Source: Microbacterium marinilacus (GTDB lineage Bacteria; Actinomycetota; Actinomycetes; Actinomycetales; Microbacteriaceae). From it: 64,000 bases of DNA. The DNA is taken from the NCBI RefSeq assembly GCF_019753765.1, contig NZ_JAIJZW010000004.1, positions 1-64,000 of the forward strand, written 5' to 3'. The position numbers and the translations under genes were made by a program. The number at the start of each line of letters is the position of its first letter. Position 1 is the stretch's first letter. The notes under the pieces are model-generated. The model was not told where the DNA came from, did not search any database, and worked only from the letters and a program-made list of their open reading frames with translations. This document shows, one piece after another, positions 55,603 through 64,000 of the stretch.

Positions 55603-56502
55603 GTGGAGAACGAGGACGGCACGATCGACGCGAAGACGCCCGAGCCCGCGACCCTGGGCCGCCGGATCATCATCGCCGCCTTCGACGGGTGGAACGATGC
55701 GGGAGAGGCGGCGACGAGCGCCGTGAACCTGCTGCTCGGCGAAGGCGATTACGAGCGCGTCGTGAGCGTCGACCCCGAGCTCTACTTCGACTACCAGTAC
55801 ACGCGTCCCACCGTCGAGGCGGACGCGTCCGGCCGCCGCGGCCTGCGCTGGCCCGAGGCGACCCTCCATCGCCCGACGCGGGGCGCCGCGCCCGGCGGCA
55901 CGGAGTTCTGGGTGCTGACCGGGGTCGAGCCGGCGCGCGCCTGGCAGGCGTTCGCCGCCGAGTTCATCGACGTCGCCCTGCGGGAGGACGTCAGCGGCTT
56001 CGTGACGCTCGGCTCGATGATGGCGGACGTGCCGCATACCCGGCCGATCTCGATCTTCGCGGGGAGCGACAACGACGCGCTGCGCGATGCGCTCGCGCTG
56101 GAGCGCAGCAGCTACGAGGGCCCCGTCGGCGTGCTGAGCGTGCTGGGCGACGCCGCCGAGCGTGCCGGCATCCCGTCCGCCAGCCTGTGGGCGAGCGTCC
56201 CCCACTACGTCGCGGGGCACACCCCGTCCCCGAAGGCCACGCTCGCGCTCCTCGACCGGTTGGAGGAGCTCGCCGCCGCCGACCTGCCGCGCGGCACGCT
56301 GTCGGCCGAGGCCGCCACCTGGGAGGCGACGATCGACGCGGCCGCCGCCGACGACGACGAGATGCGCGAGTACATCCAGCAGCTCGAGCAGGCGCGCGAC
56401 ACCGTCGAGTCGCCGGAGGCGTCCGGCGACGCGATCGCCCAGGCCTTCGAGAGCTACCTGCGCCGCAGCGACGGCCGCGGCCGGGACGACCGCGGCCGCT
56501 GA
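55603..56502 (+). CDS. PAC2-family protein, second copy
   Basis: A 299-residue PAC2 protein: RRIIIAAFDGWNDAGEAATS at the start, VLTGVEPARAWQAFAAEFID, GFVTLGSMMADVPHTRPISI and ASLWASVPHYVAGHTPSPKA, then an acidic helical tail. It is the better-known actinobacterial PAC2 group (carboxylate-amine-ligase-like name in some databases, without evidence). Function unknown. GTG 55603 has GAGAGGAG 4-5 bp upstream. It diverges from the HAD gene. Confidence 0.88.
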   Translation: MENEDGTIDAKTPEPATLGRRIIIAAFDGWNDAGEAATSAVNLLLGEGDYERVVSVDPELYFDYQYTRPTVEADASGRRGLRWPEATLHRPTRGAAPGGTEFWVLTGVEPARAWQAFAAEFIDVALREDVSGFVTLGSMMADVPHTRPISIFAGSDNDALRDALALERSSYEGPVGVLSVLGDAAERAGIPSASLWASVPHYVAGHTPSPKATLALLDRLEELAAADLPRGTLSAEAATWEATIDAAAADDDEMREYIQQLEQARDTVESPEASGDAIAQAFESYLRRSDGRGRDDRGR

Positions 56503-56542
56503 TCCGCCGCCCCGCGCGCCGAGCCGCCGCGCCGTACGGGGA

Positions 56543-57376
56543 TCAGAACGCGCTCAGGACGCCCGTCGCCAGCAGGACCAGCAGCACGCCGCCGAGCGCG
56601 ACGCGGTAGATCACGAAGGGCAGGAAGCTGCCGGTCTTGAGGTAGCGCATCAGGTAGGCGATGACGACCCAGCCGACGAGGAACGCCACGATCGTCGCGA
56701 CCGCGGTCTCGCCCAGGCCGTACGGCCCGGTCGCCGGCTCGGTGAAGGCGTGCAGCAGCTCATAGAGGCCGCTGCCGAAGACAGCGGGCACGGCGAGCAG
56801 GAACGCGTACTCGGCGGCCGCCGTGCGGTTGTAGCCGAGCAGGCGCGCAGCGGTGGTGGTCGCGCCCGAGCGGGAGACGCCGGGGACGAGCGCCAGCGCC
56901 TGCGCGAAGCCCAGCGCGATGCCGCTCGGGTAGGTGATGTCGTCGAGATCGCGCTCGCGCCGACCGTAGCGGTCGGCGACGCCCAGGATCACGCCGAACA
57001 CGATCAGCACGATCGCCACGAGCCACAGGTTGCGGAACACGTCGCGGATGACGTCCTGGAAGAGGAAGCCGAGCACGCCGATCGGCAGCGTGCCGATGAT
57101 GACGAGCCATCCCATCCGCGCGTCCGGGTCGTCGCGCGGCACGCGTCCCGCCAGCGACTGCGCCCATCGCGAGATGACGCGCACGATCTTGCCCCAGAAG
57201 TACACGAGCACGGCCGCCTCGGTGCCGATCTGCGTGATGGCGGTGAACGTCGCGCCGGGATCCGTCGCCGACGGCAGGAACTCGCCGAGGATGCGGATGT
57301 GGGCGCTCGACGAGATCGGCAGGAACTCGGTGAGGCCCTGCACGAGGCCGAGGATGATCGCTTCGATGAACGGCAC
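56543..57376 (-). CDS. uppP: Undecaprenyl-diphosphatase
   Basis: A 277-residue integral membrane phosphatase that recycles the carrier lipid for peptidoglycan and confers bacitracin tolerance. Motif 1 is [20 protein letters not shown] (residues 11-30, with the conserved Glu and Ser) and motif 2 is [17 protein letters not shown] with the conserved Arg. Eight hydrophobic segments fit the family. Start GTG 57376. Confidence 0.96.
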   Translation of the reverse strand: MPFIEAIILGLVQGLTEFLPISSSAHIRILGEFLPSATDPGATFTAITQIGTEAAVLVYFWGKIVRVISRWAQSLAGRVPRDDPDARMGWLVIIGTLPIGVLGFLFQDVIRDVFRNLWLVAIVLIVFGVILGVADRYGRRERDLDDITYPSGIALGFAQALALVPGVSRSGATTTAARLLGYNRTAAAEYAFLLAVPAVFGSGLYELLHAFTEPATGPYGLGETAVATIVAFLVGWVVIAYLMRYLKTGSFLPFVIYRVALGGVLLVLLATGVLSAF

Positions 57377-57377
57377 G

Positions 57378-57390
57378 AGAGTCGACTCTA
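57378..57390 (-). promoter_or_regulatory. Palindrome and -10-like element before uppP
   Basis: AGAGTCGACTCT is a perfect 12-bp palindrome ending 1 bp before the GTG. On the minus strand TAGAGT (57385-57390) lies 8 bp before the start. Either may matter for uppP expression. Confidence 0.35.
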
Positions 57391-57448
57391 GGTCACGAGC
57401 GCGGGACGTCGCGTCAGACTCCCCGCCGTCCGCTCGCCGTGCCGCCGC

Positions 57449-58789
57449 TCAATAGGTGCGGAGGAGGTCGGCCAGGACGCGCTGCCCGAACACCAGCGCG
57501 TCGAGCGGCACCCGTTCGTCGACCCCGTGGAACATGCCGGTGAAGTCCAGGTCGGCGGGCAGCTTGAGCGGCGCGAAGCCGTAGCCGTCGATGCCGATCG
57601 TCGACAGCGCCTTGTTGTCGGTGCCGGCGCCCAGCAGGTAGGGCAGCACCGGCACGCCGGGGTCGTGCCGCCCCAGCGCGCCCACCATCGCGTCCACCAG
57701 CGCCCCCTCGAAGGGGATCTCGAGTCCGATGTCCCGATGGAACATGCGGATCTCGATGTCGTCGCCGACGATGCGCTGCACCTCGGCGAGCACGGCGTCC
57801 TCCGCCCCCGGCAGCACCCGGATGTCGACGGTCGCGGAGGCCTCGTCCGGGATGACGTTGTGCTTGTAGCCGGCGGTCAGGCCGGTCGGGTTGGTGATGG
57901 TGCGGAAGGTGGACGCGACGAACGCCGCCGCCGGGCCGGTGCAGGCGGCGAGCGAGTCCGGGTCGGCCGCGGGGTCGACCCCCGCGATCTCGGCGATGCC
58001 GGCAAGCAGACGCTCGGTCGTCGCCGTCATCTCGACCGGCCACTCGGCGGCGCCGAGCCGAGCGACGGCGGAGGCCAGGCGCGTGACGGCGTTCTCGGGG
58101 TGCACCCGGCTGCCGTGCCCGGCACGGCCCCGCGCGACGAGGGTGACCCACATCAGGGCCTTCTCGCCCACCTGCAGCAGGTACGCGCTGCGGTCGCCGA
58201 CGGGGATCGAGTACCCGCCGACCTCGCTGATCGCCTCGGTCGCGCCCGCGAACCAGTGCGGCCGGTCGCGGACGACGAGCTGGGAGCCCTCGACGCCGCC
58301 GTTCTCCTCGTCGGCGAAGAAGGCCAGCACGAGGTCGCGTTCCGGCTGCTCCCCCGCGCGCAGCAGGTCGCCGACGGCCGCGAGGATCATCGCGTCCATG
58401 TTCTTCATGTCGACCGCGCCCCGTCCCCAGAGCATGCCGTCGCGGATCTCGCCGGCGAACGGGTCCACCGACCAGTCGTCGGCCACCGCGGGCACCACGT
58501 CGAGGTGACCGTGCAGCACCAGGGCCGGCTTCCTCGGATCGCGCCCCGGGACCCGGGCGGCCACGTTGGCGCGTCGTTCCACCGGCTCGTACACCTCCGG
58601 CGTCAGGCCGAGCGACTCCAGGTGAGCGGCGACGTACTCCGCGGCCTCCCGCTCGCCGCGCGATCGTCCCCCGCCCCAGTTCGTCGTGTCGATGCGGATC
58701 AGCTCGCGGGCCATCCGCACGACCTCGGGCAGCGGCGTGTCGGCGCCGCCGGGGCGCCGATCGTCGTGAGGGGTGGCAGGCGTCGACAT
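57449..58789 (-). CDS. M20/M25/M40-family metallo-hydrolase
   Basis: A 446-residue two-zinc peptidase or deacylase. Metal ligands: LVLHGHLDVVPAVADDW (His and Asp), WGRGAVDMKNMDAM (bridging Asp), VLAFFADEENGGVEG (catalytic and metal Glu) and LGAGTDNKALSTIG (late His position replaced by Asp-Asn context). The dimerisation domain sits at about 215-330. It probably releases amino acids from dipeptides or acylated substrates. ATG 58789 has TACGGT exactly 6 bp upstream. Confidence 0.9.
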   Translation of the reverse strand: MSTPATPHDDRRPGGADTPLPEVVRMARELIRIDTTNWGGGRSRGEREAAEYVAAHLESLGLTPEVYEPVERRANVAARVPGRDPRKPALVLHGHLDVVPAVADDWSVDPFAGEIRDGMLWGRGAVDMKNMDAMILAAVGDLLRAGEQPERDLVLAFFADEENGGVEGSQLVVRDRPHWFAGATEAISEVGGYSIPVGDRSAYLLQVGEKALMWVTLVARGRAGHGSRVHPENAVTRLASAVARLGAAEWPVEMTATTERLLAGIAEIAGVDPAADPDSLAACTGPAAAFVASTFRTITNPTGLTAGYKHNVIPDEASATVDIRVLPGAEDAVLAEVQRIVGDDIEIRMFHRDIGLEIPFEGALVDAMVGALGRHDPGVPVLPYLLGAGTDNKALSTIGIDGYGFAPLKLPADLDFTGMFHGVDERVPLDALVFGQRVLADLLRTY

Positions 58790-58795
58790 GGATCC

Positions 58796-58801
58796 ACCGT
58801 A
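58796..58801 (-). promoter_or_regulatory. -10 element of the M20 peptidase gene, leaderless type
   Basis: TACGGT on the minus strand with a 6-bp gap to ATG 58789. Confidence 0.45.
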
Positions 58802-58944
58802 TCGACATGCGTCCGACCGACGGGCACGGCCCGGGTACTCGCCCGCATCACGGGGATCGGTGCCGAAGCGCCCTTATGCAGCGCCGTAGAGGCGCGATCG
58901 CACCGATCCGCGGGGATGGCGGCGCTGCCGAGCGAGACGACGAC

Positions 58945-58972
58945 GAAGGCCCCGGATCTCTCCGGGGCCTTC
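58945..58972 (-). terminator. Terminator of tRNA-Leu
   Basis: A perfect 11-bp stem GAAGGCCCCGG with CCGGGGCCTTC around a 6-base loop, starting 10 bp after the tRNA 3' end. The rest of 58802-59182 holds only this hairpin and the tRNA; I see no other gene there. Confidence 0.85.
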
Positions 58973-58982
58973 GATCTCTGTG

Positions 58983-59066
58983 TGCGCGAGGGGGGACTTG
59001 AACCCCCACGCCCTATACGGGCACTAGCACCTCAAGCTAGCGCGTCTACCTATTCCGCCACCCGCG
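58983..59066 (-). tRNA. tRNA-Leu (anticodon GAG)
   Basis: An 84-nt class II tRNA. The acceptor stem GCGCGGG pairs with CTCGCGC (one G-U). The anticodon stem CTAGC/GCTAG holds loop TTGAGGT, so the anticodon is GAG, reading CUC (and CUU). A long variable arm GTGCCCGTATAGGGCGT-type hairpin and a TTCAAGT T-loop complete it. The discriminator is A and CCA is not encoded, so it is added after transcription. Confidence 0.96.
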
Positions 59067-59182
59067 CAACTGGGTGTCCGGCCTTTCGACCGGAGCCTCG
59101 ACCGCTTTCGCGACCGAGGAGAAACACTACCACGCCACCTGGACCGCGACGAATCGCACCGGGAGCCGGGCGCGTCCTGACG

Positions 59183-60262
59183 TCAGCCCGCCGAGACGCC
59201 GAACAGCAGCCCGAGGACGTACGTCACCGCGGCGGCGCCGAAGCCGATCGCCAGCTGCCGCAACGCGCGCTTCAGCGGCGGGGCGCCGGACAGCAGGCCC
59301 ACCGTCGCGCCGGTGCCGAGGAGCGCCAGCCCCACCAGGACGAGGGCGACGAGCACCGCCGCCACCCCCGTGAGGCCGAGCAGCCACGGCAGGACCGGGA
59401 TGACCGCGCCGCTGGCGAAGAAGAGGAAGCTCGAGCCCGCGGCACGCCACGCACCGCCGACGACCTCGTGCGTGTCGATGGCGCCCGTGTGCACCGGCTC
59501 GCGTCCGGCATGCGCCTCGGCGATCGCCTTGCGCGCGCGGGCGTCCGCCGTGGCCTCGTCCATCCCCCGCGCCCGGTACACCAGTGCGAGCTCGTTCGAG
59601 TCGATGTCCAGGTCCGGGAGCGCCTGATCCCCGTACGTCCCCGGCTCCGTCGCGTCCAGCATCTCGCGCTGCGACCGCACGGAGACGAACTCCCCCGCAC
59701 CCATCGACAGCGCTCCCGCGAGCAGGCCCGCCACGCCGCTGAACAGCACCACCTGAGGGGCCACGCCGGTGGCGCCGATGCCGAGAACGAGCGCGAGGTT
59801 GGAGACGAGGCCGTCGTTCGCGCCGAACACCGCGGCGCGGAACGTCCCGGACAGACGCCGGCGCCCGCGGGCCGCGAGACCGCGCACGACCTCGTGATGC
59901 ACCTTCTCGTCCGCCCGCATCGCCGGGGTCGCGAAGCGCTCGCCGTCGTAAGGCGAACGCGCTTCGGCGTTCTGCGCCAGAGCCAGCACGAAGATCGTGC
60001 CGAATCGCCCCGCCATCCAGCCGAGCATGCGCGTGCGCAGGCTCGCGCGCGGCATGCGCGTCGGCTCGCCGCCCAGGAGGGCGAGCCAGTGCGCCTCATG
60101 TCGCCCCTCCGCGATCGCCAGCTGCTCGAGGATCGCGCGCGTCTCGCCCTCCTTCGTCGCTGCGAGACGGCGGTAGACGTGGGCCTCGGCGCGCTCGTCG
60201 GCGAGGTACTGGGCCCATCGGCGACGGTCGGCGGCCCATGCTTCGGGAGCGGGCGTGCTCAA
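59183..60262 (-). CDS. VIT1/CCC1-type transporter with ferritin-like N-terminal domain
   Basis: A 359-residue fusion. Residues 1-135 form a ferritin/rubrerythrin-like helical bundle with Glu/His pairs (LADERAEAHVYRRLAATKEG, QLAIAEGRHEAHWLALLG, DEKVHHEVVRGLA). The rest is a VIT1/CCC1 membrane domain: FRAAVFGANDGLVSNLALVL, LSMGAGEFVSVRSQREML and several hydrophobic helices. Relatives such as MbfA export iron and use the ferritin part to bind it; Mn2+ is also possible. Its four-plus-one membrane-helix pattern is normal for the family. Confidence 0.9.
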   Translation of the reverse strand: MSTPAPEAWAADRRRWAQYLADERAEAHVYRRLAATKEGETRAILEQLAIAEGRHEAHWLALLGGEPTRMPRASLRTRMLGWMAGRFGTIFVLALAQNAEARSPYDGERFATPAMRADEKVHHEVVRGLAARGRRRLSGTFRAAVFGANDGLVSNLALVLGIGATGVAPQVVLFSGVAGLLAGALSMGAGEFVSVRSQREMLDATEPGTYGDQALPDLDIDSNELALVYRARGMDEATADARARKAIAEAHAGREPVHTGAIDTHEVVGGAWRAAGSSFLFFASGAVIPVLPWLLGLTGVAAVLVALVLVGLALLGTGATVGLLSGAPPLKRALRQLAIGFGAAAVTYVLGLLFGVSAG

Positions 60263-60301
60263 GGGACCTCCTGAGAGGGGTGGGCGGGATGTCCCTCCAC
60301 G

Positions 60302-60826
60302 CTACTCAGCGTGTCGCCGCCCGCCGCCCCGGGGAACGGGATTGGCAGGTTTTCGCCGCGCCGAACGAGGCGCCCCGTGGAGGGCCTCGCGCAGGCCCCG
60401 CTCGCCGGCGCGCATCACCATCCGGTGCGCGACCGCGAACACGGGGCGCAGGACGGGGTCGAGCAGGCGCATCCACCTCCGCCGCACCTCGACGTCCCAG
60501 GCGAAGCGCACCTCGCTTCCTGCCCCTTCGCGCCGCACCTCGACGCTGCCGCGCCCCTCGAGGTCGCCGGAGCTCTCGGCCGAGATCGCGTGCCCGGGGC
60601 GGACACGTGTGAGGGTGAGAACGAGACGCAGGCGATAGCCGAGCGGCGCGTGCACCTCCGCTCTCATCTGCTCGCCCCGGTCGATCCGGCGGGCGGGCGA
60701 CACCACACGCATCGCACGCCACCACGACGCCGACCGACCCGTCACCGCCGCGGTGAGCGCCCGCCAGACCCGATCGGGCAGCGCGTCCACCCGCCACACG
60801 GTGCGGAACGAGTACGGGGCGGCCAT
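60302..60826 (-). CDS. SRPBCC (START-like) protein
   Basis: A 174-residue helix-grip protein: YSFRTVWRVDALPDRVWRAL, then IDRGEQMRAEVHAPLGYRLR, ISAESSGDLEGRGSVEVRRE and VRFAWDVEVRRRWMRLLDPV, where the last helix would cap a hydrophobic pocket. This is the polyketide cyclase/START-like superfamily, and its ligand cannot be predicted. ATG 60826 has TAGTCT 6 bp upstream. It ends with a basic Arg/Pro tail. Confidence 0.82.
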   Translation of the reverse strand: MAAPYSFRTVWRVDALPDRVWRALTAAVTGRSASWWRAMRVVSPARRIDRGEQMRAEVHAPLGYRLRLVLTLTRVRPGHAISAESSGDLEGRGSVEVRREGAGSEVRFAWDVEVRRRWMRLLDPVLRPVFAVAHRMVMRAGERGLREALHGAPRSARRKPANPVPRGGGRRHAE

Positions 60827-60832
60827 GCGGCG

Positions 60833-60838
60833 AGACTA
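60833..60838 (-). promoter_or_regulatory. -10 element of the SRPBCC gene, leaderless type
   Basis: TAGTCT on the minus strand with a 6-bp gap to ATG 60826. It lies between the helicase stop and this gene. Confidence 0.5.
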
Positions 60839-60849
60839 CGGACGCGCGC

Positions 60850-62601
60850 TCAGGAGCGCACCCGCTTGCGCAGCAGGTCGATTCGCGCCTGCAGCTGCGC
60901 CACCGTGGCCTTGGCGACCTCCGGTCCGCCGCAGCGGCGCCGCAGCTCGGCGTGGACGACGCCGTGGGGCTCGCCGGTCTGGCGGGCGTAGACCCCGACG
61001 AGGCTGTTGAGCAGCTGCCGCTGCTCTTTCAGGGTGCGGTGCAACGGCGCAGGCAGCGTGGACACCGCTTCGCCGCCGCCGTCGGCTTCGCGTGCCTCGC
61101 GCACCTGCCGGTGACGGGACTGCCGCGCGACGCGCTGCATCAGCAGCTCGTGCACGTGCTCGGGCTCGAGCAGGCCCGGGAGGCCGATGAACTCCTGCTC
61201 CTCCTCTGTGCCGGGCACCGCCAGCTGGCCGAACTCCTGTCCGTCGAACACCACCCGGTCGAAGTGCGCGACCGAGCCGAGCGCCTCGAACGTGCCCTCC
61301 TCCGTCAGCGCGTCCGACGCCTTGTCCTCGCGCTCGGCGGCCTCGAGCAGGCTGTCGTCGAGCCCGTCCTCGTCCTTCTCGAGACGATCGAGCACGTGAT
61401 CGCGCTGGCGCTCCATCTCGTTCGCGAGCCCCATCAGCACCGGCACGTGCGGCAGGAACACGCTGGCCGCCTCGCCCCGCCGTCGAGCGCGGACGAAACG
61501 CCCGATGGCCTGCGCGAAGAACAGCGGCGTGGACGACGAGGTCGCGTAGACGCCGACCGCCAGGCGCGGGACGTCCACGCCCTCGGAGACCATGCGCACC
61601 GCGACCATCCAGCGGTCGCCGCTCACGGAGAACCGCTCGATGCGCTGCGAGGCCTCGGCGTCGTCGGAGAGGACGATCGTCGCCCGCTGCCCGGTGATCG
61701 AGTGCAGCAGCTTCGCGTACGCCCGCGCGGACGTCTGATCGGTGGCCAGCACCAGCCCGCCCGCGTCCGGCACGTGATGACGGATCTCGGTGAGCCGCAG
61801 GTCCGCAGACCGGAGCACGACCGACATCCACTCGCCCTGAGGGTCGAGCGCGGTGCGCCACGCCTGCGACGTGACGTCCTTGATGTTGTCCTGACCGAGG
61901 TGCGCCTCGAGCTCGTCGCCGACACGCGTTCGCCACTTCATGTGCCCGGAGTAGACGTGGAACAGCACGGGGCGGACGACGCCGTCGGCGAGGGCGCGGC
62001 CGTAGCCGTAGGAGTAGTCGGTGATGGAGGTTCGCAGCCCCTGCGCGTCGGGCGCGTACTCGACGAACGGGATCGGCGAGTCGTCGCTGCGGAAGGGCGT
62101 CCCGCTCAGGAGCAGCCGGCGTCTTGCCGGGCCGTAGGCCTCGCGCAGCGCGTCGCCCCAGCTCAGCGCCTCTCCGCCGTGGTGCACCTCGTCGAGGATC
62201 ACCAGGGTGCGCCCGCCCTCGGTGAGCGCCCGGTGGACGGAGGCCTTGACCGCCACCTGGGCGTAGGTGACGACGACGCCGTGGTACTGACGTGAGAACG
62301 TCGTGTGGCTGTTGCGGAAGGCGGGGTCGAGGCGGATGTGCGCCCGGGCGGCGGCGTCCGCCCACTGCGTCTTCAGATGCTCCGTCGGGGCGACGACGAT
62401 GATCCGGTCGACCTCGCGTGTGCGCAGCAGCTCCCCCGCCAGCGTGAGCGCGAAGGTCGTCTTGCCCGCGCCCGGCGTCGCGGCGACGAGGAAGTCTCGG
62501 CGGTCCGCTTCGAAGTACGCCTCCAGCGCCTCCTGCTGCCAGGCGCGGAGCTTTCCCGCGGTGCCCCACGGGGCTCTCTGCGGGTAGGACGGTGACAGCA
62601 T
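60850..62601 (-). CDS. DEAD/DEAH-box helicase, XPB/type III restriction-like
   Basis: A 583-residue superfamily 2 helicase: the Q-like LRAWQQEALEAYFEADRRDF, Walker A VAATPGAGKTTFALT (40-54), DEVHHGG (137-143), LLLSGTPFRSDDSPIPFVEY and C-terminal MVAVRMVSEGVDVPRLAVGV with QAIGRFVRARRRGEAASVFL (motif VI). The last 150 residues are charged and specific to this actinobacterial group. It probably acts on damaged or branched DNA. A TACCCT hexamer lies 8 bp before the ATG. Confidence 0.9.
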   Translation of the reverse strand: MLSPSYPQRAPWGTAGKLRAWQQEALEAYFEADRRDFLVAATPGAGKTTFALTLAGELLRTREVDRIIVVAPTEHLKTQWADAAARAHIRLDPAFRNSHTTFSRQYHGVVVTYAQVAVKASVHRALTEGGRTLVILDEVHHGGEALSWGDALREAYGPARRRLLLSGTPFRSDDSPIPFVEYAPDAQGLRTSITDYSYGYGRALADGVVRPVLFHVYSGHMKWRTRVGDELEAHLGQDNIKDVTSQAWRTALDPQGEWMSVVLRSADLRLTEIRHHVPDAGGLVLATDQTSARAYAKLLHSITGQRATIVLSDDAEASQRIERFSVSGDRWMVAVRMVSEGVDVPRLAVGVYATSSSTPLFFAQAIGRFVRARRRGEAASVFLPHVPVLMGLANEMERQRDHVLDRLEKDEDGLDDSLLEAAEREDKASDALTEEGTFEALGSVAHFDRVVFDGQEFGQLAVPGTEEEQEFIGLPGLLEPEHVHELLMQRVARQSRHRQVREAREADGGGEAVSTLPAPLHRTLKEQRQLLNSLVGVYARQTGEPHGVVHAELRRRCGGPEVAKATVAQLQARIDLLRKRVRS

Positions 62602-62609
62602 GGGGTTCC

Positions 62610-62615
62610 AGGGTA
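62610..62615 (-). promoter_or_regulatory. -10-like element of the helicase gene
   Basis: TACCCT on the minus strand with an 8-bp gap to ATG 62601. Confidence 0.35.
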
Positions 62616-62742
62616 ATGGGCGTCGCCGACGTTCGGCCGGGAGGCGCCGGAGTGCCGCGACTCCGTCGCGCGGCGGATCCGGCGGCGGCCGACGAGGCGT
62701 AGTCTTCTGGTCGCCCGACGCCCGCCCGCATCAGGAGGAACC

Positions 62743-63585
62743 ATGCCGAACGACGACCGCAGCCCCCTCGTCGCCAACGAGGGCCCGCACCCCTGGCGAC
62801 GTCTGGTGGCCCTCGGCGACTCGTTCACCGAGGGCATCGGCGATCCCGAGCCCAACTCGCCCGGCGGGCATCGCGGCTGGGCCGATCGTGTCGCCGAGGT
62901 GCTCTCGCAGCAGGTCGACGACTTCGCGTATGCGAACCTCGCCGTCCGCGGCCGCCTGATCGGGCAGATCATCGACGAGCAGATCGAGCCCGCCCTCGCC
63001 CTGCAGCCCGACCTCGTCACGTTCTGCGCGGGCGGCAACGACGTGATCCGGCCGGGCGGAGACCCCGACGCCGTGGCGATCCAGTTCGAGGGTGCCGTCG
63101 CGCGCCTGAGCGCCGAGGGGGCGACCGTCGTGGTGTTCACGGGCGTCGACACCGCCTTCACGCCCGTGTTCCGTGCGCTGCGCGGCCGCGTCGCCATCTA
63201 CAACGAGAACCTCCGCGCGATCGCCGACAAGTACGACTGCATCGTCGCCGACCAGTGGGCGCTGAAGACCATCCAGGACCCGCGGTTCTTCGACGACGAC
63301 CGGCTGCACATGAACCCGCTCGGCCACCACGAGGTGGCGCGGATGGTGCTGCGCGCGCTGAACGTGCCCAACGACCTGCAGCCCATGCAGCCCGACCCGT
63401 TGCCGGAGACGACGTGGCGCGAGGCGCGCCGCGGCGACCTGGTGTGGGCGCGCACGCACCTCGTGCCCTGGGTGCTGCGGCGGGTGCGGCATCAGTCGTC
63501 GGGCGACAACGTCTCGGCGAAGCGGCCGGCGGCCACTCGCTTCGGCGCGGAGCCCGACGCCGACGCCGCACCGTCCGGCGACTGA
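62743..63585 (+). CDS. SGNH/GDSL-family hydrolase
   Basis: A 280-residue esterase-like protein with the four SGNH blocks: LVALGDSFTEGIGDPEPNSP (nucleophile Ser), YANLAVRGRLIGQIIDEQIE (Gly), VTFCAGGNDVIRPG (Asn) and DDDRLHMNPLGHHEVARMVL (Asp and His). No signal peptide, so it acts in the cytoplasm or is released otherwise. GGAGGAA lies 3-4 bp before ATG 62743. Natural substrate unknown. Confidence 0.92.
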   Translation: MPNDDRSPLVANEGPHPWRRLVALGDSFTEGIGDPEPNSPGGHRGWADRVAEVLSQQVDDFAYANLAVRGRLIGQIIDEQIEPALALQPDLVTFCAGGNDVIRPGGDPDAVAIQFEGAVARLSAEGATVVVFTGVDTAFTPVFRALRGRVAIYNENLRAIADKYDCIVADQWALKTIQDPRFFDDDRLHMNPLGHHEVARMVLRALNVPNDLQPMQPDPLPETTWREARRGDLVWARTHLVPWVLRRVRHQSSGDNVSAKRPAATRFGAEPDADAAPSGD

Positions 63586-63599
63586 CGGCGCGGCGTCAG
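63582..63599. terminator. Small convergent hairpin
   Basis: CTGACG and CGTCAG arms with a 6-base loop spanning the two convergent stop codons. Confidence 0.35.
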
Positions 63600-64000
63600 C
63601 GCGGAGACGCCTCCCGGAACGCATCCGACGCCCGCTGACCGCGGCCGACGGCCCACAGCGCGACGGCGCTCGCGGAGGCGACGTTCAGCGAGTCGACGCC
63701 GCCCGACATGGGGATCGTGACGACGGAGTCCGCCGCCGCCAGCGCGTGTCGCGAGAGACCGTCGCCCTCGGCGCCCATCAGCAGCGCGACCCGTTCCGGC
63801 GGCGCGGCCGCGAAGTCGTCCAACGAGACGGCGCCTTCGGCCAGGGCGAGCGCCGCGACGTGGAAGCCGGCGCCGCTCAGCTGCGCACGGGCCCCGCTCT
63901 CGCCGTCCCATTCGGGAAGGCGGGTCCACGGCACCTGGAACACCGTCCCCATGCTGACGCGCACGCTGCGCCGGTACAGCGGGTCGGCGCAGCGCGGAGT
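63596..64000 (-). CDS. TrmH/SpoU-family RNA 2'-O-methyltransferase, 5' end cut off
   Basis: The last 134 codons of a SpoU methyltransferase, open at the window edge (reading TPRCADPLYRRSVRVSMGTV at the border). The knotted SAM-binding motifs are visible: RRSVRVSMGTVFQVPW (motif 1), VALLMGAEGDGLS (motif 2) and VTIPMSGGVDSLNVASASAV (motif 3). It methylates ribose in tRNA or rRNA; the exact site cannot be told. The missing N-terminal part holds a substrate-binding domain. Confidence 0.9.
   Translation of the reverse strand, partial: TPRCADPLYRRSVRVSMGTVFQVPWTRLPEWDGESGARAQLSGAGFHVAALALAEGAVSLDDFAAAPPERVALLMGAEGDGLSRHALAAADSVVTIPMSGGVDSLNVASASAVALWAVGRGQRASDAFREASPR

Overview
The window is high-GC actinobacterial chromosome. 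Gene content and order point to the order Micrococcales and most likely to Microbacterium or a close relative (Microbacteriaceae). The signs are dut-DUF3710-DUF3159, DUF3093 and DUF4193, SepH, sigma-A with a lysine/alanine-rich N-terminus, pafB-pafC-tatA-tatC-helY-lnt, glnA-glnE-glnA2, many GTG starts and ATGA/GTGA overlaps. The genus is an inference; no 16S rRNA gene is present.

Layout. 1-2481 is the only clearly accessory stretch: the edge of one IS3-type element, a decayed second IS3 element with both inverted repeats, and a TacA/TacT-like antitoxin-toxin pair with its own palindromic operator. 2482-8210 holds aconitase, below a 24-bp palindrome, and the DUF3159/DUF3710/dut cluster. 8430-16993 is a cell-division and topology region: sepH, a phosphodiesterase, parC, a YidC paralogue, parE and a small zinc-ribbon protein. 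17063-19913 holds two overlapping alanine-racemase-like genes that have lost complementary parts of the active site, divergent from an ATP-grasp gene. 20008-30810 has a CofE-like ligase coupled to sigA, PAC2, pepA, lpdA, the E2 acyltransferase and small membrane proteins. 30859-45305 is nitrogen metabolism (GlnR-type boxes, glnA, glnE, glnA2) interrupted by a TetR/SDR/deazaflavin-oxidoreductase cluster, a MerR-controlled ABC exporter with a 20-codon leader, and a surface O-acyltransferase. 45365-57376 carries export, lipoprotein and DNA-damage genes (lnt, helY, tatCA, pafCB), an FKBP lipoprotein, trmI, a HAD hydrolase, a second PAC2 gene and uppP. 57449-64000 has an M20 peptidase, tRNA-Leu(GAG), a ferritin-like/VIT1 protein, an SRPBCC protein, an XPB-like helicase, an SGNH hydrolase and a cut-off SpoU methyltransferase.

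How genes work together. GlnE modifies the Tyr-bearing GlnA, while the second synthetase lacks that Tyr. Lnt acylates lipoproteins, and an FKBP lipoprotein lies nearby. TatA and TatC form a minimal Tat translocase. The lpdA and E2 genes supply two parts of a 2-oxoacid dehydrogenase complex. ParC and ParE form topoisomerase IV. Twelve genes have a TAnnnT hexamer exactly 6 bp before the start codon, which points to leaderless mRNAs and helped choose starts.

The best candidate for something undescribed is the split alanine racemase (17063-18834): one protein keeps the PLP lysine, the other keeps the catalytic tyrosine domain. The 20-codon leader of the ABC operon and the aconitase palindrome come next.
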